64,000 nt of DNA from Ursus arctos (taxonomy: Eukaryota > Chordata > Mammalia > Carnivora > Ursidae). A program made the translations under genes and the position numbers. The notes under the pieces are model-generated. The model saw only the letters and a list, made by a program, of their open reading frames with translations. It was not told the DNA's origin and ran no database searches. The DNA lies in assembly GCF_023065955.2 (NCBI RefSeq), contig NW_026622930.1:22111449-22175448 (forward strand), given 5' to 3'. Below, piece by piece: positions 56,290 through 64,000 of this stretch; within the stretch, counting starts at the first letter, position 1, and the number at the start of each line of letters is the position of its first letter.

Positions 56290-58354
56290 CATTTTCTGCA
56301 GAATATCATCAATATTTTACCTTTCCTATAAGCATGCTTTATAAAATTAGCACACTCTTAAATTCTCACAACACTATGGCCGACTCACTCTTTCCCTACC
56401 TGGACATTATGACATATAGTGCGGTTCTATTATTTACAGGTATATTTCAAGGTCCTGTCCTTCCTTAAACTGACTTGAATTAATTTTACAAGGTGAATTT
56501 GGTGAAAGATGATTGAGTGCTTCAATTGAAGCTTAAACCCAAGGCAATTAACTCTGTCTCTGCCGTTGAATAAAATGCTCCAGACTAAGTATCTGGACTT
56601 AGAGATCACACGGAGCAGTCATACCCTTGGTTCCTACGAAGCTCAAAAATCAGGCTATGAGCGTAAAATGAGCTGAGCTGATGCAATGGGACTCCGCCAC
56701 TTCAAAGAGGATTGGGAAGGAGGCCGAGGACAGCTAATTAAGCTGTGCATTTAAATACAATTGCAATAAATGGAACTGGAGGGTTGAATTCTTATCTCTG
56801 TTCTCAAGGCAAATGTTAGGACAGTGCGACATTTCTACTGAGAGATAAGAGGAAAAGGGGCCCAGAGATAGAAAACTTTAATGAAGACATTTCTTCAAGT
56901 TTCTGTGAGATAAACAGACTAAATTTAAGGACCACTCATTTTAGAGGGCCATCTTTAGTTTATGTTGTTTCTACATTTTCCATCAATTTTGAGAAAAAAA
57001 TGAGGACGGTAGATAGCTTGGGGATAGTGCTGTATCTGTAAGTCCCATTTTCCCTTCTAAACAGTGTTCTAGCACAAAATTACTCTGTTCACTGGTGAAA
57101 AACTGCTGATTCCGTACCAGAAGAAGTGACAATCCTATTTCTTCCCCTTCCTTGGCTTTATACTAGTTTTGCTTGCCTTATTTCTTTTCTTTAGTCACAG
57201 CTCAAATGTTGACAGTCCATTCAAGAAGAAGAGGGAGAAGGAGAAGAAGAAAGGAAGGTAGGTACATATGCCTTTTTCTTCACATCCAAATATAAAGAGC
57301 CAAGGAAGCAAGCAGAGAGAGGAAGCTGCACTGCCCATATGAAGAAGGTATGGGAAGAACCTTTCCCTCCCGTTCTTTGTCCAAGAGCCCCCTGAAGGGA
57401 ATGACGCAGTTCCCGTGTGTTACTTGTACCTGTGCACCTGCCCCTCCCCCACATACATACATACCCCAAGAATATATAATTTAAAAATTTTAATTTGTAA
57501 CTTAAATAAAGTAATCCTGGGTAAGTTTTCATATAGGGTTGGTTCTGGGTTTGGTTTTTGATCTAACCCCTCATTTTTATTTTGTGCAAATGCTGCAACC
57601 TCTCCCGTACCAGCCTCCCAGTAACTGAAGTTCTCTGGGCAAAGGATCATGGTGGGGCAGGGAGGCGGAGAATGTTTCTAGGTTTGGGGATGTGCAACTA
57701 TTTCTGTTTACAGTTAGAGATGCTAATGAAACTAACTGAGGAACCTTCTAAACATGGGACTTTTTAAGGTGCACTTACGGTATGTTAAAGTATTTCCTCC
57801 TCCCACCTCCACCCTGGGCTCAATGAAACAAACCATGAAAATATATTTTCAAAGCAAAATGAAATCCTATAGATTAACTATAAGTCATTTGAGCCCCAAC
57901 AAATAATTACTTGGAGTTCTGTTTGTTCAAGTCATGAGAATGAACACAGGTTGGTGGTTTTCAACTTTGGTCTGCAAACTGACAAATTAACTTTATTTTT
58001 ATTTGATTTGACTAATGAATCAGAGGGATGAAAATGCACACGCACAATTTACTGTCAAAATTCTCTCCTTAGACCTCATTCCACTTTGCATGCTTTCCCA
58101 CAAATATTCAGCAATAACATTTCAGAGGTAGAACTTTATTTTTCCAGTAAAGTCTAATTGGATTTATATTTTTTACAGTTTTGTTGAGATTTAACTTTTA
58201 TTTGTACTTAGAAAATTGGAAAATTGCTATTTCTAGTAGGATTGGGTGTTTTAATACTCCATTAAGTCCATGACTTAGCCATACTTTCTCCTTTCTCACT
58301 TATAAGGGGGATAATCCTCTGATTCCGGTGCTCACTAAGCACTTAAGACACAGA
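56290..58354. other. Unassigned interval with a candidate regulatory block (56.48-56.8 kb)
   Basis: About 2 kb without recognised repeats apart from a GA-rich patch (57222-57260). The 56480-56800 block holds the inverted repeat ACAGCT-AATTA-AGCTGT (56730-56746) followed by 'gcatttaaatacaattgcaa'. The reverse 103-codon frame at 57221-57532, overlapping others, has no recognisable domain. Confidence 0.35.
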
Positions 58355-58485
58355 CACCCATTCTCAGCTTTCTGAAGAGAGGACCGAGGCTCACATACAT
58401 TAAACAACTTATTCAGCATGGGACAGGAGAGGTGAAGTTGGAAACAAAACCAAGGTCTGTGTAACACCAAATCATACTTTTTTTC
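58355..58485 (-). repeat. MIR-type SINE remnant
   Basis: Reverse MIR, strongly diverged: 'ctgaagagaggaccgaggct', 'cacatacattaaacaactta', 'ttcagcatgggacaggagag', 'aagttggaaacaaaaccaag'. Confidence 0.55.
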
Positions 58486-59097
58486 ATTATGCGACAGTTT
58501 TCAACAGAAGAGCGTATTATGTCACATGTTTAGCTGAAAAAGAAAAAAAAATCCATATTCTCCTAACACACAAAGCATATCATGTTTAAGAAAGTCTATC
58601 TGTAACGTCTTTTGTTTCTCTTGTTTGCTAAATCATTTTTCTAGATTTACTCAAAGTTTTAAGCACTGTATTTCTGCTGTACAAATTTTAGGAAATACTA
58701 GGGCATCAGAATCACCCTGATCCCATCACTCATTGTTCATCTGAATATATAACTTTCCAGTACTTTTCTGATGCCGAGATACTCATACAAAGATGCTACT
58801 AAATAGAATCTTTTATAAATGGCTCTACATTTGCTCCATGTTTTATGAACATCTGTCAATGTAATTAAATGTTAGCCTAAAATATTATTAAATTAAATAT
58901 TTTTCTAAAATATTATATTGAAGTACATGATGTGTATTTATAATACCAGAAAGTTTAATTTTACCACTCTATACCTCTTACATAACCATTATCCAGTCCA
59001 ACTATGAGGGATGTCTATGCTAGTCAATTCTTTTCAAATATGAATGTTCATGAGAAACTATAATAAGCATCCTTGTAACTAAATCTTTTTTTTAACC

Positions 59098-59300
59098 TTC
59101 ATGATTCTTTTTTTAAAATTTTATTTAATTATTTGATAGAGAGGGAGAGAGCATGAGTGGAGTGGGGGCGGGGCAGAGGGAGAAGCAGGCTCCCGGATGA
59201 GCAGGGAGATGTAGGGCTTGATCCCAGGCCCCTGGGATCATGACCTGAGCCGAAGGGAGACGCTTAACGAAGTGAGCCACCCAGGCTCCCCTTTCATGAT
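59098..59300 (-). mobile_element. Can-SINE, older type
   Basis: Reverse copy (59106-59292): 'ttttaaaattttatttaatt', 'gcagagggagaagcaggctc', 'gggcttgatcccaggcccct', 'tgagccacccaggctcccc'. TTCATGAT flanks it (59098-59105 and 59293-59300). Confidence 0.92.
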
Positions 59301-59457
59301 AATTTCTATTGGATAAATACCTTCAAGTGGAATTATTTCATTAAATTCACTAGTAGTTTAAAAGCTTTTGATAGTTTTTCCAAATTTCTTATCAGGGAAA
59401 CTAGTAATTTCTAGCCCAGCAGCAACAATGGAAATAAGCGTTTCCCTGGATTATTGC

Positions 59458-59465
59458 TAATGATG

Positions 59466-59505
<40 letters not shown>

Positions 59506-59706
59506 TTTTTTATTTCTTTATTTGACAGAGATAGAGACAGCCAGCGAGAGAGGGAACACAAGCAGGGGGAGTGGGAGAGGAAGAAGCAGGCTCATAGTGG
59601 AGGAGCCTGACGTGGGGCTCGATCCCGTAACACCGGGATCACGCCCTGAGCCGAAGGCAGACGCTTAACCGCTGTGCCACCCAGGCGCCCCATAATGATG
59701 GGTTTT
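59458..59706 (-). mobile_element. Can-SINE, young type, 33-base tail and 14-bp TSD
   Basis: Reverse copy with an uninterrupted T-run of 33 (59468-59500), 'aaagattttttatttcttta', 'ctcatagtggaggagcctga', 'gctcgatcccgtaacaccgg', 'gccacccaggcgcccc'. TAATGATGGGTTTT flanks it (59458-59471 and 59693-59706). The long uniform tail suggests the most recent insertion of the window. Confidence 0.97.
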
Positions 59707-59715
59707 ATGTTTGAC

Positions 59716-59767
59716 TACTAGTACTACTGCTATAACTACCACTACCACTACCACAACTACTACTAGT
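59716..59767 (+). repeat. Imperfect ACT/ACC trinucleotide repeat
   Basis: CTACTAGTACTACTGC and ACTACCACTACCACTACC units over about 50 bp, just after the SINE's right-hand TSD. Confidence 0.8.
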
Positions 59768-59904
59768 GCCTTTAATTCCTTCTAATATGAAAGGTTAAAA
59801 GAAAATCTGAAATCCCCTTTTAACCTACCTTTATAATAGTACCTTTTAATTTCCCTAATTGCATAATTATTCACAACAGCCTAATATTTTTAACCTTTCC
59901 TTTC

Positions 59905-60672
59905 CCTAGTGGTTTTCCCATGCCATTCCTTATGCTTGAAAGACCACTTTCCATAATGTCTTCATTTTTTTTTAACGATTTATTTATTTTAGAGAGAGAG
60001 AGAGAGAGAGCACATGAGTGGCAGTAGGGGTAAAGGAAGAGGGAGAGAGAGAATCCTTAAGCAGATTCCCTGCTGAACATGAAGCCCAGTGTGGGGGCTC
60101 GATCCCAGGACCCTGAGATCATGACCTGAGCTGAAATTAAGAGTTGGATGCTTAACCGACTGAGCCACCCAGGCACCCCCGACAATCTCTTCATTTTTTG
60201 AGATCCTCTTGAAACCCTTCTCTAACCACCATCCCCAACCAGAAGCACTCTTCCTCCCTCAAATCCTAAAGCAGTTATTTTACTCCTGCTTACTGGATAA
60301 TTAACTATGTACTTCCTTGCGGCGTCTCTCGTTTTGTGTTTGTTGTTTCAAACTGTTGCCTAATTTTGAGTTGTTTAACTTTCCCTCATGCGGGCTTTTC
60401 TTTTGCATTTTGTGCCCCACGTACTAGTAGATGTAGTAGAATGCTTGCACTTAGAGTTTAATAAATATCTACAATGTTTATTTCTTTCCCGGCATTCTTA
60501 GCCATACATTGTTACATGTATTCATTGCCTTGTTTATTACCTCTTTTTCTCATCTGTGTCTAAACTCGAAGACAGCAGGATTTCTATCTGTGCAAATCAA
60601 GTGCCTAGCTCTGTATGTGGCACACGGCAGGCCCCTAATAAATATTTGAGGCTGCTTGAATTGGAGGAATAA
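59905..60672 (+). repeat. L2 3'-end remnant split by a Can-SINE
   Basis: Left part: 'ttcccatgccattccttatg'. After the SINE: 'gatcctcttgaaacccttct', 'ctaaccaccatccccaacc', 'taaactcgaagacagcagga', 'tgcctagctctgtatgtggc', ending 'cctaataaatatttgaggct'. Forward L2 order, diverged. Confidence 0.65.
59955..60199 (-). mobile_element. Can-SINE, older type, inserted in L2
   Basis: Reverse copy (about 59971-60180): 'acgatttatttattttagag', a GA run, 'ggggctcgatcccaggaccc', 'tgagatcatgacctgagctg', 'gactgagccacccaggcacc'. AATGTCTTCATTTTTT and AATCTCTTCATTTTTT (59955-59970 and 60184-60199) form a 16-bp TSD with one mismatch. Confidence 0.94.
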
Positions 60673-62590
60673 GCATATTTACCATGGGAATGATAACCCC
60701 CTTCCTCAATTCTAATGAATATGTGATCAAGAGCAAATTTCTTAGGGCGAGAGGAGATCAGTGATAGGATGAAAAACGGACAGTTTGAAGAATTGAAGTT
60801 CTTTTTTTTTAATCATGAACTGGATTAATAGATCTCATGGACCAATAGGGATAACAGGTGTTTTCTGTTTTTTGGTTATTTTTTTTTTAAAGCAAAGATC
60901 CCTTGTCTTTTTGTAGGGAGCAAAAATAACTTATTACTTCAGGGGTATGACCTAAGCTTAGGCCAGAGAAACGTCAGCAAGCTCATTTCCTTTGTTATCA
61001 TTCCCTTTCTCACAACATCCTTTGCCTCTTTCCAACCCATTCGTAATATGTTTAACTCATTTTCTGATTCTGCATGATCCAGAACTTCCTTTTGAGAAAA
61101 CTGCTCACTCAGAAACGTAGAAAGCTCCTAACAGGCTTGTACTCTTCCCTGCCCTAGATGATAATAATATACCAGTGTGTCAAACCAGCACCTCTTCCCA
61201 GCATTAAGTTGACTTAAAACATTTATAATGTGCATAAGACGGAGACTTAAGGCAATAAAACTTAATGTTAATGATGGGAATCTTGCAGTCAACATTACTC
61301 CTTCTCCCTACTTCACAAATCAAGCGCAATGCTAAAAGGAAAATAAGCATCACACGCTCCAACCAGAACACTTAAAAGCTGACCTGGAAGAGCCATGTAG
61401 TAATACAGAAAGGGTATACTTTAGTCCCAGCTGATTCATTTGTGGGGGTCAGTTGTGGCTGCATTTATTTTATGGCTGCCAACATGAATAGATTTGCAGC
61501 TAAGGGGCAAAATAAGTTTCTTGAGTGTTCAGTTTCAGGTAGGATGAAGTAGGACTCATTAAACAACATGCTAATCCTAAGAAACTCTGATTATGGGTTG
61601 GAGATTTGGGCCACCCCATGCAAATAGGGAATGAGAAGTGGCATTTTATAAGTCTTATGCTAGACCTAGCACCAATAACTGAATTCATAAAGAAAGGGAA
61701 TACTTGCTAGCTGGCCTTTAAAAGCATTGCCTAGAAACCCTCAAGATGATATCCAAGAGGCCAGTTTGCAATGGGACCTATTTTTAGGATATTCTCATCA
61801 GAGTAATTTTTTTGTTGGTTAAATCATAAATATGATCTTTCATTCCTTTACCAACAGTTAACTTTTATTTTGGTCCAGAATTATTTTAGGTACTGGGGAA
61901 ATAAATAAGGAAAATGTAAAATGGAGTTATCATGTCTCAATGTATTTGGCAGAAATAAGGCCCACTAACAAAGTTTTCTACTTTGACCTCCAGTTATTAG
62001 TATAAAACAAGTTTGCAGGAGGCAAAGACCATGTGCTGTGGGAGGAAAGGTCTTATGCTTTACACCTTCTTTTAGAAATTTAAGGGAAAACACAACCAAG
62101 ATGAGGTTGACTTCTTGTCCCTGTTCCCACCCGCCATTTTCTTCTTCAATTGTAAACTCAAAGAGTGTCCACAGCCAAGTTCTACTGGAAACATCATGCC
62201 CTATGCCCTATTATCCTTCTTAGATCTTCACCTTTGTTTGCTGAGGGCCTCAGGCAAGACCCAAACTCTTATCTAGAGGACAGTTTTGTCAAGGACATTC
62301 TCATGACCGGTAATTTAGATGTGCAGCTAGCCACTGCCGGCTTCCATCCAGTCCCAGTATCAGCAATGCCAGTAGAAATAGAAAAAGCTCCCATAGCAAC
62401 CAGCTGCCTTGAAACTTGAAGGAGCACAGTTTAGCTATTAACCTAGTCCAGTCTAAAATAGATTCCTGTGATTTGCAAACTTACCCAGCCCCTCTTAGGC
62501 CCTAAAATCCAGCTCTGCCATTCCCCTTCATTACCTGTGTCAGGTTAAAAGCATTTACCAAGGGCTAGGGTTTTGAATTCTGATCATTCT
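60673..62590. other. Unassigned non-coding sequence
   Basis: About 1.9 kb. T-runs are at about 60802-60810 and 60882-60889. Frames of 61-84 codons near 62038-62419 overlap in two phases with no recognisable motif. No repeat family is identified. Confidence 0.4.
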
Positions 62591-62639
62591 ATACTCTCTC
62601 TCTCTCTCCTATCTCTCCTCTCTCTCTCTTTCTCTCCAT
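62591..62639 (+). repeat. (CT)n microsatellite
   Basis: Imperfect CT array with TATCTCT and TTTCTCT interruptions. Confidence 0.92.
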
Positions 62640-62679
62640 TTTTTCCCCTCTAATTTTGGCAACAATAAAGCAATTCTTC

Positions 62680-62990
62680 AAATGCCAGCTGACAGCAGGG
62701 CTGTGCATGTGTGGCATCAGCTGTCAATCACAGAAGTCCTGAGCAGTGAGTGCCATTTTTTCTTTAATAGAGGTGGAAGGGAGGCATTTTAGTTAAACAG
62801 TAATTGGAACAGATTTTTTTCCCCCATCACTACATTTTCAGGGAATTGGCTCGTTAGACAGCATGGTGGACAAAATCAATTAACATCTTTCAAAACAAAG
62901 CCTGCCTTATCTATTTTGTATGCAAACATGGCAAGAGTCAAGCTGAGACCCTATTAAAGCCTTGCTCCTTTAGGTAACCGCTCTCAACAC
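62680..62990. promoter_or_regulatory. Candidate conserved-type regulatory block with PBX-MEIS-like site
   Basis: Complex, non-repetitive sequence. CTGTCAATCA (62721-62730) is the exact reverse complement of TGATTGACAG, the composite PBX/PREP-MEIS consensus. An opposite MEIS-type half site TGACAG is at 62690-62695, within 'gccagctgacagc'. Further TAAT-type cores ('cagtaattgg', 'aaatcaattaac') follow. Motif presence is seen; regulatory activity is inference only, and such short motifs also arise by chance. Confidence 0.3.
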
Positions 62991-63751
62991 GAGAATGAAG
63001 AAATTCTTGACTATTAGCCTGCAATATATTTTTATTTTGTACTCACTAAGAAAAGTTGTATTGAGGGCCTTAAAAACCATGTGGATGCCTGAGAATTGCA
63101 TTAAGGAAATGGAAGAGATCAGAAAAAAAAAATTCCTTTATTGCAGAGTTTAACTAATGTGGGTCTAACAAGTTCTCACATAGTGAACATGATTTTATTT
63201 CTATCTCTAGTCTCCAATGGAAATCCCACAATCCAGTTTCCTTTAGAAGTGGCCAATAATGCCATTCAGCTAGAAAGGAAAGCCAGCACACAAGCAAACG
63301 AGAAAGAACCGAGAATCTAGTTGGTTGTCTAATAGTCACCATTTCTATGATATGATATAAATTTGCCTATAAGGACACATGTTTTGCATATAGCTGACTG
63401 AAGATAAAAGAACAAGGAGAATTTGACAAGGTAGTTTTAAAATAATGTTTGATAAAGAAATGTGCTCTAGCTGAAACTAGCTAACTCTGGCAGCTTTGGC
63501 AGGAGTGAGGAATGGTTGGGTCTCCAAGAACTAGCTGGAAACTAGTGAGATAGCAGAGAGCTCCCAATGGAGCATCTGGGAAAGAAAATGCTTTAGAACT
63601 GGTGAATATCAACTAGGTTTGTGAAGGTTTCCATGACATCCTTGGAAGAAAGAGAGTTCACAGATTACAGAGGTGCAGGAATATGTACCCAAGAACTATA
63701 ATGCCTTTTTCCCTTTTTTTAGAAGAGCTGGTATCTTTTTGTCTTTAAATA
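62991..63751. other. Unassigned non-coding sequence
   Basis: Nothing recognised; an A-run is at 63122-63131. Confidence 0.35.
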
Positions 63752-63970
63752 TGACAACTTAGGGGCATCTGGGTGGCTAAGTATGGTAAGTATCTGACTC
63801 TTGATTTTGGCTCAGGTCATAATCTCAGGATCCTAGGATAGAGCCCCCTGTCCAGGTCCGCACTCAGCGTGCAGTCTGCTTGTCCCTCTCTCTCTGCTCC
63901 TCCCCCCACTCCCTCTCTATCTCTACAATAAACAAAATCTTCAAAAAAAAAAAAATAAGATTACTTAGTC
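63752..63970 (+). mobile_element. Can-SINE, older type
   Basis: Forward copy from 63762 ('ggggcatctgggtggctaag'), 'tatctgactcttgattttgg', 'ctcaggtcataatctcagga', 'gtgcagtctgcttgtccctc', 'aaacaaaatcttc' and A13. The flanks 'gacaacttag' and 'gattacttag' look like an eroded 10-bp TSD. Confidence 0.93.
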
Positions 63971-64000
63971 CTTAATCTTTGCTGTTCACTGCTACAGAGG

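Larger units (their letters stand above)
58700..59820. mobile_element. Probable old LINE fragment interrupted by two Can-SINEs
   Basis: Between the SINEs lie 'aataagcatccttgtaacta', 'ggataaataccttcaagtgg' with 'aattatttcattaaattcac', and 'tttgatagtttttccaaatt', resembling the familiar old L1M-type sequence 'cctagaagtggaattgctgg...' in order. The SINEs at 59106-59292 and 59472-59692 split it. Orientation and limits are uncertain. Confidence 0.45.

Overview
This is repeat-rich nuclear DNA from a placental mammal, and more narrowly from a carnivoran. The marker is the tRNA-derived carnivore SINE (Can-SINE). I count 17 copies, in both orientations, most with A-rich tails and target-site duplications (TSDs). 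Several carry a tail typical of young arctoid copies ('ctatgagcc', 'ctctcgctggctgtctctatctctgtc'). I associate these with bears, giant panda and pinnipeds, so an arctoid caniform is likely; the species is not fixed by sequence alone.

No protein-coding gene, tRNA, rRNA or other RNA gene could be supported. All translated ORFs are 138 codons or shorter. Those with recognisable content come from SINEs, from dead L1 ORF2, or from CA/TC microsatellites. The window reads as intergenic or deep intronic sequence.

Layout: 0-5 kb holds a MIR, a probable solo ERV1-type LTR with TATA box and AATAAA, a hAT-type DNA element with a near 8-bp TSD, the first Can-SINE and an old L1 3' end. From 5 to 18 kb there are few repeats: one SINE, MIRs, and L2 remnants seeded with CATT and AC microsatellites. 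At 18.7-20 kb a Can-SINE lies beside an old MIR split by an LTR, which itself holds an expanded 280-bp polypyrimidine tract. From 20 to 34 kb there are MIR, L2, a MaLR LTR, a perfect 41-bp minisatellite and long unassigned stretches. From 34 to 39 kb SINEs cluster: an inverted SINE pair, then an old L1 carrying a SINE that in turn carries a short L1 3' end. From 39 to 53 kb there are MIRs, two MLT1-like LTRs, L2, and unassigned sequence with homeodomain-type motifs. From 53 to 60.7 kb there is a SINE with an apparent 3' transduction, a MIR split by an L1, more SINEs, and an L2 split by a SINE. The last 3 kb ends in possible regulatory sequence with a PBX-MEIS-type site and a terminal SINE.

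I do not see a new biological system. The most informative signals are the nested and chimeric insertions, which give a relative order of events, two candidate 3' transductions, the LTR-born polypyrimidine tract, and a few non-repeat blocks with paired transcription-factor-like motifs worth a conservation check.
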